Shown here one piece after another: positions 1-5,632 of a stretch of 6,629 bases of DNA. How positions within the stretch are numbered: the first letter of the stretch is position 1; each line of letters begins with the position of its first letter. The position numbers were made by a program, and so were the translations under genes. The stretch comes from Candidatus Omnitrophota bacterium (GTDB lineage Bacteria; Omnitrophota; Gorgyraeia; Gygaellales; Profunditerraquicolaceae): contig JAGUYA010000064.1 of the NCBI GenBank assembly GCA_020061545.1, positions 1 through 6,629 of the forward strand, given 5' to 3'. The notes under the pieces are model-generated. The model saw nothing but the letters and a program-made list of their open reading frames with translations. It was not told the DNA's origin and did not search any database.

Positions 1-582
1 AAATGCGCGCAATGCCACTGCATACGATGAAACATCGCGGTTCAATTCTCTTTGATTGATAATAGAATTTTTATCTTTAAAAGTAAATTCAATGGGTTCT
101 TCAATAGTTAAAACGTGCTTGCTGCTATTATTATTAATACATTCAATCATGCTGGCAATGGTGGTAGATTTGCCGCTACCAGCGCTTCCCGTCAAAAGAA
201 CCAGACCCCGGCTTTCCATGGCTAATTCTTGTAAAACCTTGGTCGGTAAATTGAGCTCCTCAAAGGTCTGGACATTAGAGCGGATATTTCTGATGACCAA
301 GGCTGGCCAGTTGCGTTGCATAAAGATACTGATACGAAAGCGATGGTCAAGTTCCGGTATATACATACCGAAATCCACATCTAAATTCCGCTGAAAAAAA
401 TCCCGGAGTTCATTGGAGGTTAAATCCTTTACCGAATCGTTGACCTCATCCAAACTTATAATCCTGTCATCTACTGAAACCACCTTACCATCAATACGCA
501 TGCGCACATTGGCTCCGGCGCGATAAAACATATCTGAAGCATTCTTCTCCAGCATTAATTTTAAATATCTTTTTATCTCCAT
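1..582 (-). CDS. pilT: PilT/PilU-family type IV pilus ATPase (partial, C-terminus outside window)
   Basis: Hexameric secretion-type ATPase of the PilT/PilU family, which powers type IV pilus retraction at the inner-membrane base of the pilus. Only the first 194 codons are present. The reading frame is open to base 1 and the rest lies beyond the left edge. The N-terminal PAS-like domain spans about residues 1-100 (LEKNASDMFYRAG, RMRIDGK). The start of the RecA-like domain shows Walker A GSAGSGKST at 132-140 and the Asp-box region LTIEEPIEF at 158-166. INQREL at 175-180 matches the stretch before the Walker B box, which is not in the window. The start at 582 is supported by a perfect AAGGAGG at 591-597, 8 nt upstream. 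PilT and PilU cannot be separated without the C-terminal half. The gene is separated from the upstream alkyltransferase by a 191-nt gap that is almost entirely hairpin repeat, so any co-transcription must pass through it. Confidence 0.9.
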   Translation of the reverse strand, partial: MEIKRYLKLMLEKNASDMFYRAGANVRMRIDGKVVSVDDRIISLDEVNDSVKDLTSNELRDFFQRNLDVDFGMYIPELDHRFRISIFMQRNWPALVIRNIRSNVQTFEELNLPTKVLQELAMESRGLVLLTGSAGSGKSTTIASMIECINNNSSKHVLTIEEPIEFTFKDKNSIINQRELNRDVSSYAVALRAF

Positions 583-590
583 CCCACATC

Positions 591-597
591 CCTCCTT
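591..597 (-). promoter_or_regulatory. Shine-Dalgarno of the pilT-like gene
   Basis: On the minus strand the bases read AAGGAGG, a full anti-16S match 8 nt before the ATG at 580-582. It decides this start over an out-of-frame ATG at 587-589. It lies just outside the left edge of the adjacent hairpin repeat. Confidence 0.8.
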
Positions 598-776
598 AAA
601 TGAGCGCATAACTTATAGAGCATCTATTTTGATTTACTCCGATATAAGTTATTTGCGCGAATTTAATCCCCCACCACTTTCAATATAGCATAGGCTAAAT
701 ACGAAAGTGGTGGGGGATAAGTTCGGCCATCAAACTTACATTCACTTCGTTCTGTAAGTTTGGGCCTCACTTATTA
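598..776. repeat. Composite REP/BIME-like three-hairpin element, copy 1
   Basis: This element fills the gap between the alkyltransferase and pilT. The central hairpin is a perfect 16-bp stem (666-681 with 703-718, CCCCCACCACTTTC type) with a 21-nt loop. The left arm is a 4-bp foot GCGC (604-607 with 655-658), a 2-nt bulge (653-654) and a 10-bp stem (608-617 with 643-652). The right arm is foot GGCC (725-728 with 763-766), a 2-nt bulge (729-730) and a 10-bp stem (731-740 with 753-762). Read outward from the centre, each arm is preceded by RTTC and followed by TCAYT. The right edge overlaps the alkyltransferase stop codon. No T-run follows any stem on either strand, so these are not canonical intrinsic terminators. 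REP-like is an inference from architecture; the pairing is seen directly. Confidence 0.8.
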
Positions 777-1058
777 TACCATATCTTTCTTTAACTGCTG
801 CTCTAAATCTAAAAGAGTCTTTTTCTTTTTTATACCCGAGGCATATCCTCCTAACTTTCCATCAGCACAAATTACCCGGTGACAGGGAATAATCAAGGGC
901 CAGGGATTATGTTTAAGAATCTGTCCTACGGCGCGCGTCGCGCAAGGCTTACCAATTTTACGCGCCACCCACTTATAACTGCGCACCTCACCCATAGGAA
1001 TACTTAATACTACCTTATAGACTTTTTTAGCCAAAGGGGTTAACTTTTTATTTACCAA
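774..1058 (-). CDS. ogt: Methylated-DNA--[protein]-cysteine S-methyltransferase (single-domain O6-alkylguanine-DNA alkyltransferase)
   Basis: Suicide DNA-repair protein that moves an O6-alkyl group from guanine to its own cysteine. The 94 residues consist only of the C-terminal DNA-binding/active-site domain (PF01035 type); the N-terminal domain of typical Ogt/Ada/MGMT is absent. The active site IIPCHRV places the acceptor Cys at residue 59. Using human MGMT as a ruler, Tyr114, Arg128, Asn137 and Glu172 fall at Y28, R42, N51 and E86 with exactly the same spacing to Cys. The Cys argues for true alkyltransferase activity, not the Trp/Ala-type ATL proteins. The start is TTG at 1056-1058: an in-frame TAA lies at 1074-1076 and no ATG or GTG intervenes. 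The start lies inside the last codons of uvrC (11-nt overlap), so translation is probably coupled to this nucleotide-excision repair gene. The ogt symbol is by family only. Confidence 0.88.
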   Translation of the reverse strand: MVNKKLTPLAKKVYKVVLSIPMGEVRSYKWVARKIGKPCATRAVGQILKHNPWPLIIPCHRVICADGKLGGYASGIKKKKTLLDLEQQLKKDMV

Positions 1059-2277
1059 TGGTCTTCTTTCTTCTTAAGATATGATGATATGAAACCGCAA
1101 ATCTATGCGCTTCATCGCGGATTCTGCGAATTAGATTAAGTGCCGGCGTATCTGTATCTAACTTTATGGGATATCTTTTCTCTCTAGTATATATATTCTC
1201 CCTATCCTTGGCAATACTGACTAATGGAATTTTTGAACCTATTTTTTCTAACTCCTTATTGGCTACTGAGAGATGGGATTTACCTCCGTCGATAAGGATT
1301 AAATCCGGTAATGCTAATTCTTCCTTCAGCGAGCCGGAATAACGCCTCTTTACTACCTCAGCGAGCATTTTATAGTCGTCTATTGTTTCTACAGTTTTAA
1401 TGCGGAAACGCCGATAATTATTTTTATCCGGCAGACCTTTATAAAAACTGACCATTGAACCCGTGGCTTCTTTACCGTAAATATTAGAGATATCAAAGGC
1501 TTCAATCTTCTCGGGTAATTTTTCTAAGCGCAGTAAATTCTTTAAATCCTCTAATTCTTCTTTGCGGCTATAGCGGCCTGCACTCTCTGACATTACACTT
1601 AAAGCTTCTATCTGATCCCTGATTCTTGCTGCCTCTTCAAATTTCTGCTCTTTGGATTTTAAATTCATTTCCTGCAATAATTTCTTAATCAAGTATTCGG
1701 TCTTACCTTCTAAGATTAAACAGATATTCTCGATGGTTTTGGCATATTCTTTTTTACTTGTCTCCCCCGGAACAGGAGCAAGTCCGATTTTATAGTACAT
1801 GCGGGCTTCCTGCGGCATCTTCTCGCAGGAACGGTAAGGAAAGTATTTGCGGATAATTTTCAGCGCTTCCCTGAGAAGCCCTGCGCTTGTATAAGGCCCA
1901 AAGTAACGTGAGCCATCTAGAACTCTCTTGCGAGTAATACAGACAGCGGGGAAATCCTCATTGGTTATCTTTACCAGAGGAAAGCTCTTATCGTCACGCA
2001 AAGATACGTTATATTTAGGCTTGTATTTATGGACAAGGCTTGCCTCAAGTATAAGCGCTAAACTTTCCGTCTGGCACAACTTGTATTCTATATCCGCTAT
2101 CTTAGAGACCATTGCCTGCGTCTTGGAAGCAAGGAATCGGCTAAAATACGACTCTACCCGCTTCTTTAACGACTTGGCCTTACCGACATAAATAATCCCG
2201 CCGCCAGCGTCCTTAAAAATATAAACTCCCGGCGTATCCGGCAAAGACATAATCTTTTCTTTTAATTTATCACTCAT
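1048..2277 (-). CDS. uvrC: UvrABC system protein C, compact form
   Basis: Dual-incision nuclease of nucleotide excision repair, acting with UvrA and UvrB. The GIY-YIG domain (about 10-95) has GVY 17-19, YVG 30-32, R40 and E79. A UVR motif (about 196-230, QKFEEAARIRDQI) would bind UvrB. The RNase H-like endonuclease domain (about 257-400) keeps D262 (AFDIS), D300/D301 (IDDY), D330 (LIDGGK) and H391 (RDEAH), so both incision centres look intact. At 409 residues it is about 200 shorter than usual. The UVR motif is followed almost directly by the RNase H core, with roughly 100-120 residues missing, and the protein ends at IGK with no tandem HhH domain. Of the four family cysteines in the iron-sulfur region only C151 remains. 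No good Shine-Dalgarno precedes the ATG at 2275-2277. A second Met at residue 10 is less likely because the preceding LKEK is family-typical. It lies downstream of murJ and overlaps the alkyltransferase. Confidence 0.93.
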   Translation of the reverse strand: MSDKLKEKIMSLPDTPGVYIFKDAGGGIIYVGKAKSLKKRVESYFSRFLASKTQAMVSKIADIEYKLCQTESLALILEASLVHKYKPKYNVSLRDDKSFPLVKITNEDFPAVCITRKRVLDGSRYFGPYTSAGLLREALKIIRKYFPYRSCEKMPQEARMYYKIGLAPVPGETSKKEYAKTIENICLILEGKTEYLIKKLLQEMNLKSKEQKFEEAARIRDQIEALSVMSESAGRYSRKEELEDLKNLLRLEKLPEKIEAFDISNIYGKEATGSMVSFYKGLPDKNNYRRFRIKTVETIDDYKMLAEVVKRRYSGSLKEELALPDLILIDGGKSHLSVANKELEKIGSKIPLVSIAKDRENIYTREKRYPIKLDTDTPALNLIRRIRDEAHRFAVSYHHILRRKKTIGK

Positions 2278-2289
2278 AATTAACTTTTA

Positions 2290-2419
2290 GCGGGTCCTGT
2301 CTTAGTTATTTTAGGTTTCGCTTCCGCGTGCTGAAATTTTGCGGGTGGCGAGGCATGTTTCGAGCAGCGTGAGCGCGAGAAATATGCCTCGACAGGACCC
2401 GCAAAATTTTCAACACGCG
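2290..2419. repeat. Large nested palindrome with two competing folds between murJ and uvrC
   Basis: Three inverted repeats are interleaved. P1: 2290-2301 (GCGGGTCCTGTC) pairs perfectly with 2391-2402. P2: 2325-2346 pairs with 2397-2419, about 21 bp with one bulged T and one mismatch. P3: 2349-2361 pairs with 2379-2391, 13 bp with one G-T wobble, nested inside P2. P1 and P2 share 2397-2402, so they cannot form together. This accounts for most of the 163-nt gap between the murJ stop and the uvrC start, in a region presumably transcribed from murJ on the minus strand. No uridine tract follows the stems. It could be a repeat or MITE-like element, or a structured leader of uvrC. Confidence 0.7.
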
Positions 2420-2440
2420 AGCAAAACCCGCAGCAAAATA

Positions 2441-3994
2441 TTAAAGTTTTCTCTTTGCTACCCAGCGCCAGAGTTCCTGGATTTCTTTCACCCTCAAGAT
2501 AAAACAGAAAAGAATATAAGACGCAAGGCCGGATACAATCGCCAAGCCTAAATTAAGTAGTCTGGCAAAAAAGCTATAGCCCAGGACAATATTACGAGAA
2601 ACAAGGCCACATACCGCACCCATAAGAATACTGGCTAAAAGGATACGGATAAAAGAAAGCATTAGTGCTTCTATATCAAAGCCGTGAATTCTCTTTCTTA
2701 AGAGTAAAAATAGAATTAAAAAAGTAATGGTACCGGATATAGAAGTGGCAAGGGCTAATCCGCCTAATTTCATAGGAAACATAAGAATAGAATTCAGGAT
2801 AATATTGACAATCAAAGCCACAAATGATACCTTCGCCGGAGTGACCGTATCCTTTAAGGCGAAGAAGCAGGACTGTAATATCTTGGTGGCGCCATAGGCA
2901 AATAGACCAATACTATAAAAGAACAAAGCATCCGCGGTCATGCGCGTAGAATAAACATCAAATTTTCCATGCTCAAATAAGACCCGTATTATGGGTTGGG
3001 CTAAAACCATAAAACCTACAGAAGCGGGTAGCATCACAAAGAATATGGCGCGTAAACCAAAAGAAAACGTATGTTTTAATTCATCGCGATTATTTTTGAT
3101 GGCTTGCACAGAAAATGTTGGTAATATTGCTTGCGACAGGGCATTACTGAAAATCCCGATAGGAAAGAGAATCAATCTATAGGCAAAATATAAGGCTGCT
3201 ACCCCACCCTCACCTACGATGGAAGCCAAGGAACCGAATATGGAATCCACAAAATTATTTAACTGGTAGATAGCAGAACTAAAAAGCCGCGGCAGCATTA
3301 ATAAGCCAATAGTCTTTGCCGCCGGGTGCCGAAAACGCCTAAATAACTGCAGCCGGAATCCTTTTTTATAAAGAACGGGGACTTGCACTGCTAATTGTAA
3401 AACTCCACCTACGAGAATTCCGGTGGCAAGACCCTTTATCCCCTCTCCGAACATAAGAGCAAAGACAATAATAGAAATATTTAACAGGCAGGGCGCAAAT
3501 GCTGGAACACTAAAATGTTTTAAAGAATTAAGTATGCTCATCGCATATGCTGCTAGGCTGATTAACAAAATATAAGGAAAGATAATGCGGTTTAATTTAA
3601 TGGTAACATTTAATTTGTAGGGATCGGCTATAAAACCAGGGGCAATCAGGCGCACAATGAGCGGCGAGAAAATTATTCCGAGTATCGTGATTGTGGTAAG
3701 CACAACCAATAAGAAATTTAATACCACATTGGCCAACTCCCAGAATTCTTCTTTGCTGTGTTTTATTGTATATTCGCTAAATACCGGGACAAAGGCAGCA
3801 TTGGTGGCACCCTCACCTACGAAATCGCGGAATAAATTCGGGATTTTAAAGGCAATGACAAATGCCTGGGCATAAACATAGATGCCGAATAATCGGGCAA
3901 TAACGATATCGCGGATGAATCCTAAGAGGCGGGAGCAAAGGGTAGCAAAACCGATGATACTGGCGGACCTAACAATGGATTTGTTTGTTGACAT
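2441..3994 (-). CDS. murJ: Lipid II flippase MurJ (MviN family)
   Basis: Inner-membrane MOP-superfamily transporter that flips undecaprenyl-linked lipid II to the periplasmic face for peptidoglycan synthesis. The length, 517 residues, is normal (E. coli 511). The hydrophobic profile fits about 14 transmembrane helices. Family signatures are the N-terminal SRLLGFIRDIVIARLFG (21-37), FKIPNLFRD with GEGATNAAFVPVF (49-72), FPYILLISLAA (139-149) and PAFAPCLLNIS (164-174). By gapless alignment with E. coli MurJ, cavity arginines R18, R24, R52 and R270 correspond to R22, R28, R56 and R273, all kept. D39 and E273 correspond to Q43 and L276. The ATG at 3992-3994 has no clear Shine-Dalgarno. It overlaps the -35 box of the divergent rpsT promoter. 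Downstream is the nested palindrome, then uvrC. Confidence 0.96.
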   Translation of the reverse strand: MSTNKSIVRSASIIGFATLCSRLLGFIRDIVIARLFGIYVYAQAFVIAFKIPNLFRDFVGEGATNAAFVPVFSEYTIKHSKEEFWELANVVLNFLLVVLTTITILGIIFSPLIVRLIAPGFIADPYKLNVTIKLNRIIFPYILLISLAAYAMSILNSLKHFSVPAFAPCLLNISIIVFALMFGEGIKGLATGILVGGVLQLAVQVPVLYKKGFRLQLFRRFRHPAAKTIGLLMLPRLFSSAIYQLNNFVDSIFGSLASIVGEGGVAALYFAYRLILFPIGIFSNALSQAILPTFSVQAIKNNRDELKHTFSFGLRAIFFVMLPASVGFMVLAQPIIRVLFEHGKFDVYSTRMTADALFFYSIGLFAYGATKILQSCFFALKDTVTPAKVSFVALIVNIILNSILMFPMKLGGLALATSISGTITFLILFLLLRKRIHGFDIEALMLSFIRILLASILMGAVCGLVSRNIVLGYSFFARLLNLGLAIVSGLASYILFCFILRVKEIQELWRWVAKRKL

Positions 3995-4016
3995 GGATAC
4001 CCAGTTGTGATATAAA
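3988..4016 (+). promoter_or_regulatory. Strong sigma70-type promoter of rpsT
   Basis: A perfect TTGACA (3988-3993), a 17-nt spacer and TATAAA (4011-4016) with an upstream TG at 4008-4009 form an extended -10 promoter pointing at rpsT. Predicted transcription starts near 4023, giving a leader of roughly 158 nt. The -35 box covers the start codon of the divergent murJ. The -10 box abuts the edge of the copy 2 hairpin element. Such a strong match suits a ribosomal protein gene. Confidence 0.75.
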
Positions 4017-4168
4017 TGACGACATGACTTATGGAGCTCAAGCGAACATAAGTTATATGTCGGAATTTACCCCGCCCTTTCCTACTACGAAGAATCGCTA
4101 TGCAGTAAGAAAGGGCGGGGTTTAATTCGCACTTATCCCGACGTATCGTCGGGATGTGCTCATTAAAA
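4014..4168. repeat. Composite REP/BIME-like three-hairpin element, copy 2 (rpsT leader)
   Basis: It has the same plan as the element at 598-776. The central hairpin is 13 bp (4069-4081 with 4109-4121), followed inward by a mismatch and 4 more pairs (4083-4086 with 4104-4107). The left arm is foot CGAC (4020-4023 with 4059-4062), a 2-nt bulge (4057-4058) and a 10-bp stem with one G-T pair (4024-4033 with 4047-4056). The right arm is foot GCAC/GTGC (4129-4132 with 4156-4159), a 2-nt bulge (4133-4134) and a 9-bp stem (4135-4143 with 4147-4155) closed by a 3-nt loop. RTTC and TCAYT bound each arm as in copy 1. It occupies nearly the whole predicted rpsT leader, and the right arm ends 8 nt before the Shine-Dalgarno. 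Its place between divergent genes rules out a simple terminator role. Confidence 0.8.
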
Positions 4169-4174
4169 AAGGAG
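4168..4174 (+). promoter_or_regulatory. Shine-Dalgarno of rpsT
   Basis: AAAGGAG ends 6 nt before the ATG at 4181. It selects this start over the in-frame ATG at 4154, which lies inside a hairpin stem and lacks a ribosome-binding site. Confidence 0.85.
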
Positions 4175-4180
4175 AAGAAT

Positions 4181-4435
4181 ATGCCCAGACGTAGAACTTC
4201 TTTAAAAAGAAAACGTGTGGATAAAAAAAGGCGCCTGCACAATTTAAAGATAAAACAAGAACTGAAAAAAGGATTAAAAAAATTTCAGGCGCTCTTGTCG
4301 ACTAAGAATATTAATGAAGCCAAGGCTTACCTCGGAAAAATATTTTCTAAACTGGATAAGGCAGCCAAGAAAAGAATTATCCACCCTAATACTGCCCGCC
4401 GCAAGAAATCGCGTTTAGCCAAAAGACTCAAGTAA
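4181..4435 (+). CDS. rpsT: 30S ribosomal protein S20 (bS20)
   Basis: Small basic protein that binds 16S rRNA during early 30S assembly. It has 84 residues, normal for the family, and is very rich in Lys and Arg. The C-terminal half carries the S20 signature KLDKAAKKRIIHPNTARRKKSRLAKRL (split as KLDKAAKKRIIH, then PNTARRKKSRLAKRL). The N-terminus PRRRTSLKRKRVDKKRRL fits the family pattern. The ATG at 4181 is chosen for its Shine-Dalgarno and because S20 proteins begin close to this point. It is the only plus-strand gene, divergent from murJ and convergent with holA, overlapping the holA end by 8 nt. The rpsT/holA convergent pairing is common in bacteria. A strong promoter and a hairpin-rich leader of about 158 nt precede it, so leader-based control is possible. 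Confidence 0.97.
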   Translation: MPRRRTSLKRKRVDKKRRLHNLKIKQELKKGLKKFQALLSTKNINEAKAYLGKIFSKLDKAAKKRIIHPNTARRKKSRLAKRLK

Positions 4436-5084
4436 GACTGCATAGACTAACCACCAGCCTCTCTAAAGCAAAATCAGGCCTAAGCCTTCCGGTCTTAATA
4501 TCAATATCGCAATTAAGTAAAGCCTTTAGTTTTTTCCTGGTCTCTAAAGGACGGGCAATGCTATTCTCCCAGGAGTATCTCAAGCCCCCCAAAATGCGTT
4601 CTGGTTTTTCTCCATTTCTTAAAAGTTGGCTCAGCACCCGGAGGGCATAACTTGTCTTTCTTGATTCTATGGACCGACTCAAAGTAAAGGTATCTAAACG
4701 CAGGGGTTCTTTAAAGCGGCAGACTTCGGCATAACGGATGGCTTGCCTGACAAACCCATCTTGAGGAAGGGATTTGCCAATATCTAAAATTAAAATTATT
4801 TTGCCTTGCGGCTTCTTTACATACTGAAGAAGAAATTCCTTGATATCATCTGGCAAATTCTGGCTATCTTTTATCAGGATAATTCTTTTTTTTGCCTTTA
4901 CCGGAAGGTTCAATAATCTTTCCTGCAGGGTGAGAAGTTTTAATTCTTTGGCGTAGAGGATATCCAGGTTAAAATATTCTGTATCTTTAGTAAGAAACTC
5001 TTCTTTCAATCTTTTAAATTTTATACTTTTAGAGAAGTTATCCTGGCCAAGAAATAAATATACCGAGCTTTCTTTCTTTACCAT
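4428..5084 (-). CDS. holA: DNA polymerase III delta subunit-like protein, short form
   Basis: The delta subunit is part of the clamp loader and opens the sliding clamp. The N-terminus VYLFLGQDNFSKSIKFKRLKEEF (8-30) matches the delta AAA+ start. LPVKAKKRIILIKDSQNLP (60-78) and GKIILILDIGKSLP (94-107) follow the domain I core strands. The C-terminus has the collar-domain pattern ALRVLSQLLRNGEKPERILGGLRY (147-170) and a late helix (RPDFALERLVVSL). At 218 residues it is well below the usual 320-345. The join between about 124 and 147 suggests that most of domain II is missing. No frameshift or stop is seen at that point. Supporting context is convergence with rpsT, a common holA neighbour. The ATG at 5082-5084 overlaps the lptE stop by 7 nt (ATGGTAA), implying translational coupling. 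A diverged or non-replicative delta-like protein is an alternative. Confidence 0.75.
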   Translation of the reverse strand: MVKKESSVYLFLGQDNFSKSIKFKRLKEEFLTKDTEYFNLDILYAKELKLLTLQERLLNLPVKAKKRIILIKDSQNLPDDIKEFLLQYVKKPQGKIILILDIGKSLPQDGFVRQAIRYAEVCRFKEPLRLDTFTLSRSIESRKTSYALRVLSQLLRNGEKPERILGGLRYSWENSIARPLETRKKLKALLNCDIDIKTGRLRPDFALERLVVSLCSLT

Positions 5085-5632
5085 TGCTCAACAGTTCTCT
5101 CTACAATCCGGCGCGCTAAATCATTTATGGCGTCGACTACTGCCGCGTCATCGGTTTTTGGTGTACCCGCTGTGCTATAACTGGTAAAATAGGTATAATC
5201 ACCCCTAAAGTTATTTTCTTCCCAAACTAATTTGTCTTTTTTTCTATCCCAGAGCTTGAGATTCACGATAATATTAATGCGGTATTCTTCTACTTCATCA
5301 TTATCTGTATAGCGTAAAGGGTCCCGGCGGAACTCCGCCACCTCTCCTCTTAAAATCAAATCTGCGAATTCTTCTCTGGTGGGTCTGAGATTCCCATCAA
5401 AAAGAAACTTGTTGGTCACGGCCTTGGTGACATCAGTCTCTAACATTGGCTTATAAAGCCGGTATTTAGCAGCAACACTACTCTCCCGGGTAATATCTAT
5501 TTTATTCACAAAGGGTACTACATATATCGTCTTAAATTTGTTGGATATCATCGACCGAGCAGTATAACCGCAACCTGATATAGTAACGAGTAACCAGTAA
5601 CCTGTAACAAGTAAAAATATTTTTCTTATCAT
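5078..5632 (-). CDS. lptE: LptE-like LPS-assembly lipoprotein
   Basis: Outer-membrane lipoprotein of the type that plugs and chaperones LptD in the final step of LPS export. It has 184 residues from the ATG at 5630-5632. That start gives a proper signal peptide (MIRK, hydrophobic 5-18) with lipobox ISGC and lipidated Cys at 21, followed by GY as in many LptE proteins. A start at 5683 would place 17 polar residues before the signal and inside the upstream gene. Family-like features are KTIYVVPFVNK (34-44), ADLILRGEVAEF (90-101), the EYRINIIVNLKLWD strand (116-129) and KLVWEENNFRG (134-144). GGAG and GAAGAG lie just upstream. The start overlaps the BamD-like stop as ATGA, and the end overlaps the holA start. 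The signal peptide is encoded by a heptanucleotide repeat. Confidence 0.85.
   Translation of the reverse strand: MIRKIFLLVTGYWLLVTISGCGYTARSMISNKFKTIYVVPFVNKIDITRESSVAAKYRLYKPMLETDVTKAVTNKFLFDGNLRPTREEFADLILRGEVAEFRRDPLRYTDNDEVEEYRINIIVNLKLWDRKKDKLVWEENNFRGDYTYFTSYSTAGTPKTDDAAVVDAINDLARRIVERTVEQW
5583..5615. repeat. Heptanucleotide tandem repeat inside the lptE signal sequence
   Basis: Plus-strand GTAAC recurs at 5583, 5590, 5597 and 5604, with GTAAA at 5611, an exact 7-nt period over five units. On the coding strand it reads as GTTACNN units. Three units equal 21 nt, so it encodes a 7-residue repeat: LLVTGYW followed by LLVTISG. Gain or loss of one unit would shift the lptE frame. Confidence 0.8.

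Noticed and set aside
56..394. Plus-strand 112-codon open frame
   Set aside because: Lies antisense to the PilT-type ATPase, whose Walker A and family motifs are unambiguous. The translation has no recognisable features.
666..718. Central hairpin as an intrinsic terminator of the alkyltransferase
   Set aside because: No uridine tract follows on the minus strand, and the same hairpin type occurs between divergent genes at 4069-4121 where no terminator is needed.
598..776. CRISPR array or riboswitch in the intergenic gap
   Set aside because: No regularly spaced direct repeats or spacers are present. The structure is three inverted repeats, and no known riboswitch core was recognised.
2339..2551. 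Plus-strand 70-codon open frame
   Set aside because: Starts inside the nested palindrome and runs antisense into the murJ end. It has no ribosome-binding site or family resemblance.
4154..4180. Upstream in-frame ATG as the rpsT start
   Set aside because: It sits in a hairpin stem without a Shine-Dalgarno, while the ATG at 4181 has AAAGGAG at proper spacing and gives a normal S20 length.
3922..4242. Minus-strand 106-codon open frame
   Set aside because: Antisense to the rpsT start and leader and overlapping the murJ N-terminus. Its sequence is a by-product of the hairpin element.
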